Shown here: positions 54,015 through 63,578 of the stretch, in pieces
How positions within the stretch are numbered: the stretch's first letter is position 1
How the letters are laid out: every line of letters begins with the position of its first letter
Assembly (NCBI RefSeq): GCF_030733265.1
Contig: NZ_JASHJI010000001.1
Coordinates: forward strand, 682,001 to 746,000
Reading direction: 5' to 3'
DNA length: 64,000 nt
Source: Roseibium sp. MMSF_3412
GTDB taxonomy: Bacteria > Pseudomonadota > Alphaproteobacteria > Rhizobiales > Stappiaceae
Position numbers and translations under genes: made by a program
The notes under the pieces: model-generated
What the model saw: the letters and a program-made list of their open reading frames with translations, nothing else
Database searches by the model: none
What the model was told of the DNA's origin: nothing

Positions 54015-54886
54015 GCGGGGTTCTGAAGGCGGCGTGCCCTGGTGATCGCGCCCCACTCGGTCGCGGCGATACGTTCTATCGCAGTGTCGAGCGGCTCATA
54101 GTCAACAGTCATCGTAAACCCGTTTGCATGCAGCAGCACGTTCGGGCCGGTAACGATCCCCACATGGCCTTTCCAGAAGACGAGGTCTCCGCGCTGAAAC
54201 GCCGATGGGTCGTCGTGCGGGATCTCGTGCCCGGCATTGTTTTCCTGCATGTCGCTGTCGCGGGGAACATCGATGCCCCCGGCTTGCGCCGCCAGCTGGA
54301 CCAGCGCGGAACAGTCAAGCCCGACACTCGTGCGCCCGCCCCAAAGATAAGGGGTGCCGCGCATCTCCTCGGCAACACCGACCCAGTCGGGCTCGGCCGC
54401 GTCCAGCCCGACCAGATGCTTTGCCACGACCGCCGAGCCGTCGCTCAGGATGGCATATTTCAGACCGCGGGTTTCAGCCTCGCCAGCGACCGTGACCTTC
54501 GAGCCGATCGACAGGAATCCCATCGGCGGGAACTTCAGGTCGGGACCGGGATAGCGATAGGTTCGCAGGGCGCGCACGCGATGCGTTGCCGCCGTGACCG
54601 GGCCCAGCCCGTCCGACGAAAACCAGCCGACATATCCATCCGTGTCGAGCTGCCCCCACGCCCAGCCTTCGGCGGTCTTTTCGTATACGGTGACCCATTC
54701 GCCGCACAGGGCTTCGGTTTCGATGGAGCGGTCCGGACGCGGTTCCGGCCGGACTGCAAGGCTGTCTGCCGTCACCTGCAGAACCTCACCTTCAACGAAG
54801 CGTGCGGCTTCGACCCGGCCCTGGTAATCCAATGCGGCCAGATCCAGACGAACGGGATGCAAACGGCGGTCGAAAAGGTTCTTCAT
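54011..54886 (-). CDS. NlpC/P60 family cell-wall peptidase
   Basis: A 291-residue protein with two SH3-like domains (about 35-100 and 105-155) followed by an NlpC/P60 catalytic domain. The nucleophile lies in GLDCSALVQLAAQ and the catalytic His in WKGHVGIVTG. Such enzymes cut the D-Glu-mDAP bond of peptidoglycan. No signal peptide is visible, so it may act on imported muropeptides. It follows a MarR gene and the leucyl aminopeptidase on this strand, a known pairing in Rhizobiales. Confidence 0.87.
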   Translation of the reverse strand: MKNLFDRRLHPVRLDLAALDYQGRVEAARFVEGEVLQVTADSLAVRPEPRPDRSIETEALCGEWVTVYEKTAEGWAWGQLDTDGYVGWFSSDGLGPVTAATHRVRALRTYRYPGPDLKFPPMGFLSIGSKVTVAGEAETRGLKYAILSDGSAVVAKHLVGLDAAEPDWVGVAEEMRGTPYLWGGRTSVGLDCSALVQLAAQAGGIDVPRDSDMQENNAGHEIPHDDPSAFQRGDLVFWKGHVGIVTGPNVLLHANGFTMTVDYEPLDTAIERIAATEWGAITRARRLQNPA

Positions 54887-54917
54887 ATCCAAATCAGGTT
54901 CCAGACCGGAGTGAGAT

Positions 54918-55268
54918 CTATCGGGGCAGTTCCTTGGCCTTGTCTACCACGAGATCGCCGAGTTGTTCGAGGTAAAGCGCACCTTCCACCGTGCGCGTGA
55001 TGATCACGTTGCGCTTGTCGGCCTCGTCTCGCTTGCGCGACAACAGACGAAGGCCTCCAAGCGTATCGAGCGCTCTGGTGATCGCCGGCTTGGTCACGTT
55101 CAATTTGGCAGCGAGGCCGCGAACCGTGTGAGGTGGCGGCTCGAGATAGACAGTCAGGAGGATCGTCAACTGGCGCGCAGACAGATCCTGCTCGCTGTCC
55201 CTCACCAGCGCCAGGTTGACTTCGTGCAACAATTTCAGTGCCTGAGAGGCGCGTATGTCGACAACCAT
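54918..55268 (-). CDS. MarR-type winged-helix regulator
   Basis: A 116-residue protein, short for the MarR family, with the winged helix in PPPHTVRGLAAKLNVTKPAI and a wing LSRKRDEADKRNVIITRT. It lies between the aminopeptidase and NlpC/P60 genes, with gaps of 60 and 31 bases, so it probably belongs to their transcript and may regulate it. The ligand is unknown. Confidence 0.85.
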   Translation of the reverse strand: MVVDIRASQALKLLHEVNLALVRDSEQDLSARQLTILLTVYLEPPPHTVRGLAAKLNVTKPAITRALDTLGGLRLLSRKRDEADKRNVIITRTVEGALYLEQLGDLVVDKAKELPR

Positions 55269-55328
55269 GACCGAACCGATTTTACTCCTTGGCCATGGCT
55301 ATCGAAACACAAAAACGTTTCGGACCCG

Positions 55329-56723
55329 TTATTGTGCGGCGGCATATCGCTCCGAGATGACGTCGAAAAGACATCTGATCCCCTGCGCTTCGCCGCCCGC
55401 GGTCTTGCCCGGCTTGTCCGCCGGGGTCCAGCCGTAGATATCGAAGTGCACCCAGCTTTCCGTGTTCTCGACAAAGCGGGACAGGAACAGCGCAGCCGTG
55501 ATCGATCCGGCGAAGCCGGTGCCCGAGGTATTGATGTGGTTTATATCCGCAACCTTGCTGTCGAGATATTTCATGTAGGGCTGCCACAATGGCAGACGCC
55601 AAAGGGGGTCTGCCGAGGCCTCGGCGACAACCGCTATGTCGTCGGCAAGGCCCTCATCATGTGTATAGAAAGGGGGCAGATCCGGTCCGAGCGCAACGCG
55701 AGCCGCGCCGGTCAGGGTGGCCATGTCGATCATCAGATCCGGCGTTTCCTCGTCGGCCAACGCAAGCGCATCGCCGAGGATGAGCCGGCCTTCCGCGTCG
55801 GTGTTGCCGATCTCGACACTCAAGCCCTTGCGGCTTTCCAGAACATCGCCCGGACGGAACGCGCTGCCTGCCACCGCATTTTCAACGCAGGGCACAATCA
55901 CGCGCAGCCGAACGGGCAGCCCGGCGGCCATGATCATGGAGGCAAGACCGAGAACGTTCGCCGCCCCGCCCATGTCCTTTTTCATCAGCGACATGGAATT
56001 GCCGGGCTTCAGGTTCAAACCGCCTGTATCGAAAATGACCCCCTTGCCGACAAGCGTTACCTTGGGATCGGTGTCCTTGCCCCAGGAGAAATCGGCAAGA
56101 CGCGGAGCCCGGGAACTTGCGCGCCCGACCGCGTGCACCATCGGGAAGTTTTCCGTGAGCAGATCCTCACCGGTAACAACGCGTCCCGAACCCCCATGCG
56201 ACTTGAAAAGCTCTTCGACGGCAACGGCAAGTTCTTCCGGACCGAGGTCGTTCGCAGGCGTGTTGATCAGATCGCGCGCAAGCTGCACACCATCCAGAAT
56301 GATGCTGATTCGGTCCAGATCGACATCGGCCCCGACGCCGAGCCTGGAAACCTTGGCCGGCGGTGTCAGGTAGCGGTCGAAACGGTAGGATGACAGGCCA
56401 AATCCGAGCGCTGCCTGCTCCGGGTCCGGGAACCCGTCTGCAAGGGCATAGTCTCCTTTCGGCAGGCTCTTTACGAGCGCGCCAAGCGCGAAAGGCTGCG
56501 GCAGGCCGCTCGCCTCAACACCGAACAAGACCGCCGCCGCCTCACCGTTCCCGCCGGGAATCAGCAGAGAGCTTGCCGGTTTGCCGGTGAATGCGTTGAA
56601 ACTGCACCATTGATGCGCACTGTCTCCGAGCCCGGAAACTACGCTTTCCAGCGACTCTTCCGTCACCGCTATGATTGGGGTTGCAGCAGGCAAGTCGGTT
56701 TTGCGGACCAGGGATTCGCGCAC
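55329..56723 (-). CDS. M17 leucyl aminopeptidase
   Basis: A 464-residue cytosolic zinc aminopeptidase. The catalytic domain shows the metal-binding Lys/Asp in LVGKGVIFDTGGLNLKPG, MKKDMGGAANVLG, and the signature NTDAEGRLILGDAL. The N-terminal ~150 residues form the shorter hexamer-stabilising domain. A GTG at 56723 is chosen, with GGAG 9 bases upstream; an ATG at 56840 would add 39 unlike residues. Paired with the NlpC/P60 gene it may serve peptide recycling. Confidence 0.92.
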   Translation of the reverse strand: MRESLVRKTDLPAATPIIAVTEESLESVVSGLGDSAHQWCSFNAFTGKPASSLLIPGGNGEAAAVLFGVEASGLPQPFALGALVKSLPKGDYALADGFPDPEQAALGFGLSSYRFDRYLTPPAKVSRLGVGADVDLDRISIILDGVQLARDLINTPANDLGPEELAVAVEELFKSHGGSGRVVTGEDLLTENFPMVHAVGRASSRAPRLADFSWGKDTDPKVTLVGKGVIFDTGGLNLKPGNSMSLMKKDMGGAANVLGLASMIMAAGLPVRLRVIVPCVENAVAGSAFRPGDVLESRKGLSVEIGNTDAEGRLILGDALALADEETPDLMIDMATLTGAARVALGPDLPPFYTHDEGLADDIAVVAEASADPLWRLPLWQPYMKYLDSKVADINHINTSGTGFAGSITAALFLSRFVENTESWVHFDIYGWTPADKPGKTAGGEAQGIRCLFDVISERYAAAQ

Positions 56724-56832
56724 GTTTGAAACTCCGTGAATGGGACAGGTTGCCTCCAGAGGTAAGCCGCCTTTGCGCAAGACGCAATACAGGTGCAAAT
56801 CGGGCGTTCTTTCTTGCAAATCGCAACGGTGC

Positions 56833-56847
56833 TTAACCATCCATTAG
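56833..56847. promoter_or_regulatory. CtrA-like box upstream of tadD
   Basis: TTAACCATCCATTAG fits the CtrA consensus TTAA-N7-TTAA at 7 of 8 positions and contains the TTAACCAT half-site form reported for alphaproteobacteria. It lies 60 bases before the tadD start and about 110 from the aminopeptidase start. CtrA is known to control pilus genes in Caulobacter. The assignment is inference. Confidence 0.45.
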
Positions 56848-56906
56848 GGTTAATTATTTATTTCTCTAAGGGACCTTCACAGCTGCGGACAACAAGGATG
56901 TTGAAA

Positions 56907-57689
56907 ATGCAAGCGCCCAGAACAGGATCCGTCTCACGCCGCAAAAGAGCGGTGTCCGCGTTCGTAGCCCTGACCGCGCTTGCGCTGGTGACCGGATGCG
57001 CATCAAACAAGTCCAACACCGGCACCTATTCGCCGGCCAACGGGACCCATTCGGTCAGCCCGGGGTCGAATCTGGCGCGCGCCGAAGTCTCCAAATGGGC
57101 CAAATCCTACGATAAGGACCGCAGCAACCGGAGCGCGATTCTCGGTTACGCCAACGCGCTCAGCCAGAATGGCCAGATAGAGCAATCGCTGGCGGTCCTG
57201 AGAGCCGGCGTCATCGCCCATCAGAAGGACCGCGAGATATCCTCCGCCTATGGCAAGATCCTCGCCATGAACGGCCGGTTCGAGGAAGCCCTCAATGTGC
57301 TTCGCCGCGCACAGCGGCCCGACATGCCGGACTGGAAGATCATGTCGGCCGAAGCTGCGATCTACGACCAGATCGGCAAGCACGAGGAAGCACGCCGCCT
57401 TTACAAGCAGGCGCTCAAGATCGCACCGGACGATCCGAGCCTTCTCAACAATCTCGGGCTTTCCTATCTGTTGTCGAACAAGCTGCCTGATGCCGAATAC
57501 ACCTTGAGGCGTGCAGCCAGCCTGCCGGGTGCGGACAGCCGTGTCCGTCAGAACCTGGCACTGGTCCTTGGCGTTCAGGGGAAATATGACGAAGCCGTAG
57601 AGGTTGCGACTTCGGAACTTGATCCGCGCCAGGCCAAGGCGAACGTCGCCTATCTGCAGGCGATGATGCAAAGCCGCCAGCGCAGCTGA
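56907..57689 (+). CDS. tadD: Tad pilus lipoprotein TadD (TPR protein)
   Basis: A 260-residue outer-membrane-associated pilotin-like lipoprotein. The signal ends in LVTGC, a lipobox with the lipidated cysteine. TPR repeats follow, for example KIMSAEAAIYDQIGKHEEAR and DPSLLNNLGLSYLLSNKLPD. The ATG at 56907 has AAGGA 8 bases upstream; another at 56898 lacks a site. TadD normally follows tadC in the same direction; here it is on the opposite strand from the rest of the pilus genes. Confidence 0.88.
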   Translation: MQAPRTGSVSRRKRAVSAFVALTALALVTGCASNKSNTGTYSPANGTHSVSPGSNLARAEVSKWAKSYDKDRSNRSAILGYANALSQNGQIEQSLAVLRAGVIAHQKDREISSAYGKILAMNGRFEEALNVLRRAQRPDMPDWKIMSAEAAIYDQIGKHEEARRLYKQALKIAPDDPSLLNNLGLSYLLSNKLPDAEYTLRRAASLPGADSRVRQNLALVLGVQGKYDEAVEVATSELDPRQAKANVAYLQAMMQSRQRS

Positions 57690-57726
57690 CAATGACCCGT
57701 GCGGAGCGGCGGCCGTGTCCGGTTGC

Positions 57727-57812
57727 CGCTTTCCGGTGACCTTCAGTCCCTGATCGACACCCGGTCGCTTTCCGGTGACCTTCAGTCCCTGATCGACACC
57801 CGGTCGCTTTCC
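57727..57812. repeat. 39-bp tandem duplication at the rraA 3' end
   Basis: A 39-base unit is repeated exactly at 57727-57765 and 57766-57804, plus 8 bases of a third. The unit holds the last codons of the RraA-family gene and its stop, so the first copy is a downstream echo of the gene's end in the same frame (39 = 13 codons). Confidence 0.9.
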
Positions 57813-58486
57813 AGCAGTTCCCCGACCCAATCGGGGAAACGCAGGCCGGCTGCAACCCTTTCATCCTGCAGTTTCTCGGCGGCGCGCACCTTCTCAAGAC
57901 CGGCAATGACCTCGTCCAGTCGTTCGAACGGGACGACCACCACCCCGTCCCGGTCGGCAACGATCATGTCGCCCGTCTCGATTTGCTGCCCGCCGATCTG
58001 GATCGGGGTGCCGACAGCACCGGGTCCTGACATGTGCGGCGACGCCGGTGTCAGTCCGGCGCACCAGACCGGCAGTCCGACCTTCACGATGCCGGCGTAA
58101 TCACGCATCGGACCGTCGGTCACAAACCCTGACGCACCGCAGTTCCGCATCATGCCTGTGAGCCCGTCTCCGCCTGCGGCACACCCGGTGTGTCCCGCAA
58201 AGGACGACACCACGACATCGCCCGGCCGGATGTATTTCAGCGCGGCAAAGGCTGCCAGGACATCGGCAGCCCCGCAATCGGCGGTGAGCGCCGGGCCGGC
58301 GGCAACGCAATTCAGGTCGCGGCCAAAACCGATGGGCGCGATGTCGCGCGACAAGGCGCCTCCCCCATAAAGAGCGTCAACCACAATTCCTGTCGGAATG
58401 TCCTGAAATGCGGCAATCTGCCGGCCGGTCGGCCGCCTCATCGAAGCCTTGATCGTCAGGATTGGTGGGGCTTCGATCATATCCAT
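57782..58486 (-). CDS. RraA family aldolase-like protein
   Basis: A 234-residue protein of the RraA/HMG-aldolase superfamily, often labelled dimethylmenaquinone methyltransferase-like. The divalent-metal/substrate region is seen as GMMRNCGASGFVTDGPMRD, with GDMIVADRDGVVVVP near the C-terminus. Members are 4-hydroxy-4-methyl-2-oxoglutarate/oxaloacetate aldolases or RNase E inhibitors; this one looks enzymatic. It is flanked by the Tad pilus genes but is unlikely to belong to them. Confidence 0.82.
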   Translation of the reverse strand: MDMIEAPPILTIKASMRRPTGRQIAAFQDIPTGIVVDALYGGGALSRDIAPIGFGRDLNCVAAGPALTADCGAADVLAAFAALKYIRPGDVVVSSFAGHTGCAAGGDGLTGMMRNCGASGFVTDGPMRDYAGIVKVGLPVWCAGLTPASPHMSGPGAVGTPIQIGGQQIETGDMIVADRDGVVVVPFERLDEVIAGLEKVRAAEKLQDERVAAGLRFPDWVGELLESDRVSIRD

Positions 58487-58603
58487 CTCCTATCGCGCCG
58501 TTGGAACCGTCGACCGTTGTCGGAACCCGGTGGCGAAATGACAAGCCACTTCGCCGGAACAAAAGACCCGCTGTTGTAAAAAAAACCTTTTTGGAAATGC
58601 AAA

Positions 58604-58634
58604 AACTCCGCCGGTCATCACGATCGGCGGAGTT
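58604..58634 (-). terminator. Intrinsic terminator after the tad operon
   Basis: On the minus strand AACTCCGCCG and CGGCGGAGTT form a 10-pair stem with an 11-base loop followed by TTTTG, 46 bases after the tadC stop. It ends the cpaD-cpaE-tadA-tadB-tadC transcript before the RraA-family gene. Confidence 0.88.
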
Positions 58635-58679
58635 CTTAGATGTGCTTTTTCGGCTCTCGGGCGTGCAGCTTTTTTCGTC

Positions 58680-59663
58680 TTAGAAACCGTCGAGGTCCAT
58701 GACCTGCATGACCGCCGGGCTCATGATGATGAAGAACAGGACCGGCAGGAAGAAAATGATCATCGGAACGGTCAGCTTCGGAGGCAGTGACGCGGCTTTC
58801 TGTTCAGCAAACAGCATGCGCTGTTCACGTGTGTCATCAGCCATTGTGCGAATGGCGGTACCGACCGGCGTTCCGTAGCGTTCTGCCTGGACAAGCGCCA
58901 TCATCACGTTCTTGACGCCGTCGACGCCGGTCCGTTTGGCAAGATTTTCATAAGCCGAGCGGCGTTCGCTGAGGTAAGACAGCTCTGCTGTGGTCAACGA
59001 CAGTTCCTCGGCCAGATCGACCGACTGGATACCGACTTCCTCGGCGACCTTCTGAAACGAACCTTCGATGGACATGCCCGATTCGACGCAGATCAGCATG
59101 AGATCGAGGGCATCCGGCCAGGCACGCTGAATGTTGAGCTTGCGTTTGTCGATCTTGTTCTTGAGGAACAGGTTCGGCAGGAACGCGCCGACGCCGGCAA
59201 TCGCAATGGAAAGACAGACCTTGGTCACCATCGGCAACCAGTCCGGGATCACCACCAGCGAATAGAACAGAGCGATGACCAGCAGAACGACCGGAATGGC
59301 AACACGCGCGGTCAGGTAGTAGTAGAGCGGTGCCGTGCCGCGATAGCCGGCCATCCTCAGCTTGTTGGTCGTGTTTTCATCGGACAGCATTTCCCTGAGG
59401 TTGAGCCGGTCAACCAGGCTCTTCATCTGGGCCTTCGGCTGATTGCGAAGGGATGCGCGCGCGTCCTGTTGCTGGTTGGCCTGCAACCGCGCGCGTTCCT
59501 TGGCGCGCAGCTTGTCGCGTTCCAGGGCGACCGACTTCATGCGGGTTTTCAGCGTGTCACGGGACAGAATGGGGGCAACGAGCGAAAAGATCGTACCGGT
59601 GACCGCGACCATTGCGAGCAAACCTGCAAGAAACTGGCTCGATGCAATTGATTCCAGATCCAT
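58680..59663 (-). CDS. tadC: Tad pilus inner-membrane platform protein TadC
   Basis: A 327-residue type II secretion F-domain protein. It has an N-terminal membrane helix, the cytoplasmic F domain (DALDLMLICVESGMSIEGSF and the VQAERYGTPVGTAIRTMADD motif) and a final membrane pair. With TadB it forms the platform driven by the TadA ATPase. It starts 9 bases after the tadB stop and is the last gene of the operon. Confidence 0.93.
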   Translation of the reverse strand: MDLESIASSQFLAGLLAMVAVTGTIFSLVAPILSRDTLKTRMKSVALERDKLRAKERARLQANQQQDARASLRNQPKAQMKSLVDRLNLREMLSDENTTNKLRMAGYRGTAPLYYYLTARVAIPVVLLVIALFYSLVVIPDWLPMVTKVCLSIAIAGVGAFLPNLFLKNKIDKRKLNIQRAWPDALDLMLICVESGMSIEGSFQKVAEEVGIQSVDLAEELSLTTAELSYLSERRSAYENLAKRTGVDGVKNVMMALVQAERYGTPVGTAIRTMADDTREQRMLFAEQKAASLPPKLTVPMIIFFLPVLFFIIMSPAVMQVMDLDGF

Positions 59664-59672
59664 GCCGCCCCC

Positions 59673-60692
59673 TTAAAAGTCGAAGTTGATCATATGGCGC
59701 ATGACCATGACGCCGATGAACATCCAGAAGAGACATCCACCAATGATGATGTTGCCACCCGTTGTCGTGAACAGCAGGCTGATGTAGTCCGGTGCAATCA
59801 GGTAGATGATGCCGCCGACGCCAAATGGCATCGCGCCAATGATCATGGCCGAGGACTTGGCTTCCGAACTCAGTGCCTGGATCTTGCCCTTGAGCGACTT
59901 GCGGCCGCGCAGAACCTTGGACAGGTTGCCGAGCGCTTCGGCCAGACCACCACCGGCCTTTTGCTGAATGGCAACGACGATTGCGAAGAAATTCGCCTCC
60001 GCAACAGGCACGCGTTCCGGCAACTTGGCAACGGAGTCTGCAAGCGAGAGACCCATGACCTGTGTTTCGGTGATCTTGCGGAATTCAGTTGCCACCGGTT
60101 CGCGGGATTCGCGGGCGACCACCTTGATACAATCCGCTAGCGGCAGACCAGCCTTCACGCCGCGGACGATGATGTCGACACCGTTGGGCAATTCTTCCAG
60201 GAACTGATTGAAGCGGCGCTTGCGCTTGTTGCCGACATACCAGCGCGGAAAGCCGAAAGCACCTGCGAAACCCGCCGCAAGGGTGATCCAGATATTGCCG
60301 GTGGCAACGAAACCGACCAGCAGAAAAATGAAGCAGGAGACAAAACTGAATATAACGAAGTGCTTCATTTCCCAGGCAAGACCCGCCTGCTCCATCTTGA
60401 CCTTCAGCGACACCTTCTGCTGCTTGTGATGTTTCGCCTGCTGCCGTTCCTCGAAGTCCTTGAGCTGATCCTGAATCGACTTCTTGCGCCGGTCGTTGTC
60501 CCGGATCTGGCTCCGCTGTTTTTCCGATTGCGGGCGCGCCGCCACCGCCATCATGCGCTGATCGCGGCGTTTGGTACCGGAGAGCGAGGGCGCGAACAGG
60601 CTGAAAATCAAACCACCAACGGCAAACATGACGAGGAGCGCTACGGCGATCCCTGTTACCTGCGGGGTCAAAAAGTCTTCAAATCCGGACAT
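59673..60692 (-). CDS. tadB: Tad pilus inner-membrane platform protein TadB
   Basis: A 339-residue T2SSF-domain protein, paralogous to TadC. It has a first membrane helix near 15-32, a basic cytoplasmic stretch with many Gln/Lys (DRRKKSIQDQLKDFEERQQA), the domain core with LPNGVDIIVRGVKAGLPLAD and two C-terminal helices. It lies 7 bases after the tadA stop. Confidence 0.93.
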   Translation of the reverse strand: MSGFEDFLTPQVTGIAVALLVMFAVGGLIFSLFAPSLSGTKRRDQRMMAVAARPQSEKQRSQIRDNDRRKKSIQDQLKDFEERQQAKHHKQQKVSLKVKMEQAGLAWEMKHFVIFSFVSCFIFLLVGFVATGNIWITLAAGFAGAFGFPRWYVGNKRKRRFNQFLEELPNGVDIIVRGVKAGLPLADCIKVVARESREPVATEFRKITETQVMGLSLADSVAKLPERVPVAEANFFAIVVAIQQKAGGGLAEALGNLSKVLRGRKSLKGKIQALSSEAKSSAMIIGAMPFGVGGIIYLIAPDYISLLFTTTGGNIIIGGCLFWMFIGVMVMRHMINFDF

Positions 60693-60699
60693 TCGCTTC

Positions 60700-62232
60700 T
60701 CATTCCGCTACATAGTCAGGCAGTTCGGCGGCATCGAGTGCCTGCGCCAAACGCGATTCCTCGCCAAAATAACGCGCACGTTCCCAGAATTTCGGCCGGC
60801 CGATCCCGGTGGAGCGGTGACGGCCGATGATGCGTCCATTGGGGTCTTCACCGACAATGTCGTAGAGGAAGACATCCTGCGTCGTGATGATGTCGCCTTC
60901 CATGCCGACCACCTCGGTCACATGGGTGATGCGGCGAGAGCCGTCGCGCAGGCGCGCCGCCTGGACAACGACATCGATGGACGACACGATCATTTCCCGC
61001 AAGGTTCTGGAGGGCAGCGAGAAGCCACCCATGGTGATCATGGATTCAAGCCTGGAAAGTGCTTCGCGCGGTGAGTTGGCGTGCAGCGTTCCCATGGAAC
61101 CGTCGTGACCCGTGTTCATGGCCTGAAGCAAATCGAAGGCTTCCGGGCCACGCACCTCGCCCACGATGATGCGTTCAGGACGCATACGCAAACAGTTCTT
61201 TACAAGATCGCGCATCGTGATCTCGCCCTCGCCTTCCAGGTTGGGCGGACGCGTTTCGAGGCGCACGACGTGAGGCTGCTGGAGCTGCAGCTCCGCGGAG
61301 TCCTCGCAGGTGATGATGCGCTCCGTGCTTTCGATATAGGCGGTGAGACAGTTCAAAAGCGTTGTCTTACCTGAACCTGTACCACCTGAAATCAGGACGT
61401 TACACCTTGAGCGGCCGATGATCTGGAGGATCGTTGCACCTTCCGGTGTTATCGAGCCGAACTTGGTGAGCTGGTCGAGGGTAAGCTTGTCCTTCTTGAA
61501 CTTACGAATGGTGAGTGCGGGACCGTCAATCGAGAGCGGTGGTGCGATCACGTTCACACGCGACCCGTCGGGCAAACGCGCGTCACAGATCGGGCTGGCA
61601 TCGTCCACGCGGCGGCCGACCTGGCTCACGATCCGCTGACAGATATTCATCAGCTGGGCATTGTCACGGAAGTTCACGCCCGTCTGCTCGACCTTGCCCG
61701 CGGTCTCGATATAGACCGTGTGTGCGCCATTCACCATGATGTCGGCGATGTCGTCGCGCGCCAGCAGAGGTTCCAGCGGCCCATACCCCAGAACATCGTT
61801 ACAGATGTCCTCAAGCAGATCTTCCTGCTCGGCGATGGACATGATGACGTTCTTCAGGGCGATGATATCGTTGACGACGTCGCGGATCTCATCACGGGCA
61901 TCTTCGGCATCAAGGCGCGCAAGCTGCGACAGGTCGATCGCTTCGACAAGCGCATTGAAGATCTGCGCCTTGGTTTCGTAATACTCGTTGTTCTTCTTCT
62001 TTGGAGCAGGCGCGGGTGCCTTGGCTTCCGGTTCTGGGGCGGGTGCCGGCGCAGGAGCCGCTGCGGGCGCGGGTGCCTTTTCGCTCTCCGCGGGCTTGGC
62101 CTGGGCTTCCGGCTCGACAGACGGAGCCGGCGGCGTTGGCGTTTCCGCAGTCGGTTCCGGCACGCCTCCGGGAACCCCTCCCGGACGTGCTGTCTGCGCT
62201 CCAGACGATGAATTGCCGCGTCTTCCAAACAT
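60700..62232 (-). CDS. tadA: Tad pilus assembly ATPase TadA (CpaF)
   Basis: A 510-residue secretion ATPase of the VirB11-like family. Walker A is [14 protein letters not shown], Walker B is in [16 protein letters not shown], and the His box is [18 protein letters not shown]. The first ~95 residues are Pro/Ala-rich low complexity (long runs of AP/PA) and probably unstructured. It powers pilin polymerisation. It lies 30 bases after cpaE. Confidence 0.95.
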   Translation of the reverse strand: MFGRRGNSSSGAQTARPGGVPGGVPEPTAETPTPPAPSVEPEAQAKPAESEKAPAPAAAPAPAPAPEPEAKAPAPAPKKKNNEYYETKAQIFNALVEAIDLSQLARLDAEDARDEIRDVVNDIIALKNVIMSIAEQEDLLEDICNDVLGYGPLEPLLARDDIADIMVNGAHTVYIETAGKVEQTGVNFRDNAQLMNICQRIVSQVGRRVDDASPICDARLPDGSRVNVIAPPLSIDGPALTIRKFKKDKLTLDQLTKFGSITPEGATILQIIGRSRCNVLISGGTGSGKTTLLNCLTAYIESTERIITCEDSAELQLQQPHVVRLETRPPNLEGEGEITMRDLVKNCLRMRPERIIVGEVRGPEAFDLLQAMNTGHDGSMGTLHANSPREALSRLESMITMGGFSLPSRTLREMIVSSIDVVVQAARLRDGSRRITHVTEVVGMEGDIITTQDVFLYDIVGEDPNGRIIGRHRSTGIGRPKFWERARYFGEESRLAQALDAAELPDYVAE

Positions 62233-62262
62233 AGCGATCTTTCAGCTCCGCTTAAAAACCAG

Positions 62263-63570
62263 TTAGCCGGACTTTCGTTTCAATTTAGAAAACAAGCCAC
62301 CCAAGCCAGACCGCTTTACCTTTGGCGGCTGAACCTTTCCCGAAATTGCATTTGCCAGATCGTCGAAATGACGCGCCACTGCGTGCTTGCCGTCCATTTC
62401 ACTGATCATCTGGCCGTTGTTCGCCGCTGTGCCGAACAGGTGCGGCTCAAACGGAATGGCCGCCTGAACCGTCAGGCCGAGCGCGCTCGCAAATTCGTCC
62501 GGCTTGATCTCCGGCCGCTTGGGAACGTTGACCTTGTTCATCACCAGATGCGGCGGACGATCGTTCGGACGCAGTTGCTTCAACATGTCGACGGCGTTTT
62601 TGGCATTGCGCAGGTTGGCCAGATCGGGTTCGGCCACCAGAACAATCTCGTCCACATTCAAAAGCGTGTTCTTGACCCAGGCGTTCCAGGTATGCGGGAT
62701 GTCGAGCACAACATTCGGCACGCTTGCCCGCATCGTTTCGAACAACAGTTCGAACGATTTTTCGCTGTGATCATACGTTCTTTCCAGGGTCGCCGGAGCT
62801 GCCAGCAAGCTCAGATGCTCGCTGCACTTGGAAAGGATGCGGTCAAGATAGGTTTCGTCGAGCCTGTCAGGTGAGGATATCGCCTCAAACACTCCCTGCA
62901 GCGGGTCCTGGTTATAGTCCAGGCCGGCAGTTCCGAACGGCAGGTCGAGATCCGTGACCACGACTTCACTCTGGAAGTTGCGTCCCAACGCCCATGCGCA
63001 GTTATGCGCGATGGTTGAGGATCCACAACCGCCCTTGATACCGAAGAATGCGGTCGCCCGTCCCAAAGGCTCGGATTCGGGATCCGCATAGAGGTCGGCA
63101 ATTGCGCCGATGAGCTGATAGACATTCACGGGTGTGATCAGGTACTCGCTCACGCCACGCGCGATCAGCTCGCGGTAGAGAATGACATCGTTCATGCTGC
63201 CGACGACGATCACCTTTGTGCCTGCGTCGCAATACTCGGCCAGTTGATCGAGGCTGGTCAGCAGCTCTTCGCGCTGTCCGTTGGTTTCCACGATGATCAG
63301 GTTGGGCGTCGGCGCCTGGGCGAAGACATCGATTGCAGCGGGAATGCCGCCCATTTCCAGCTTGAGATGCGCCTTCGCCATCCGGCGGTCTTCCATTGCC
63401 GTTTCGGCAGTGTGCATGGTCGCATCGGTCAGGCAGAAACCGTGTACGGTGATCCGCGGTACAGATCCGATATTCGCCGATTCCTCAGTCCCTGCGTACT
63501 GGTTTTCAGCAGGTTCCGACATAGGATCGAGATAGCCCGGCGTGTCCTGTAGTTCTGCGTTCGTGCTCAT
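62263..63570 (-). CDS. cpaE: Pilus assembly/localisation ATPase CpaE
   Basis: A 435-residue protein with a receiver-like N-terminal domain (about 60-190) and a MinD/ParA-like ATPase with the deviant Walker A GIKGGCGSSTIAHN. In Caulobacter, CpaE places the pilus machine at a pole. The C-terminus is basic (KVKRSGLGGLFSKLKRKSG). It follows the cpaD stop after 8 bases, with AGGTGG before its ATG. Confidence 0.93.
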   Translation of the reverse strand: MSTNAELQDTPGYLDPMSEPAENQYAGTEESANIGSVPRITVHGFCLTDATMHTAETAMEDRRMAKAHLKLEMGGIPAAIDVFAQAPTPNLIIVETNGQREELLTSLDQLAEYCDAGTKVIVVGSMNDVILYRELIARGVSEYLITPVNVYQLIGAIADLYADPESEPLGRATAFFGIKGGCGSSTIAHNCAWALGRNFQSEVVVTDLDLPFGTAGLDYNQDPLQGVFEAISSPDRLDETYLDRILSKCSEHLSLLAAPATLERTYDHSEKSFELLFETMRASVPNVVLDIPHTWNAWVKNTLLNVDEIVLVAEPDLANLRNAKNAVDMLKQLRPNDRPPHLVMNKVNVPKRPEIKPDEFASALGLTVQAAIPFEPHLFGTAANNGQMISEMDGKHAVARHFDDLANAISGKVQPPKVKRSGLGGLFSKLKRKSG

Positions 63571-63578
63571 TCTTCCAC

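Noticed and set aside
62001-62234. Short plus-strand open frames opposite the Pro/Ala-rich part of tadA
   Set aside because: They are the complement of a low-complexity GC-rich repeat and have no coding features.
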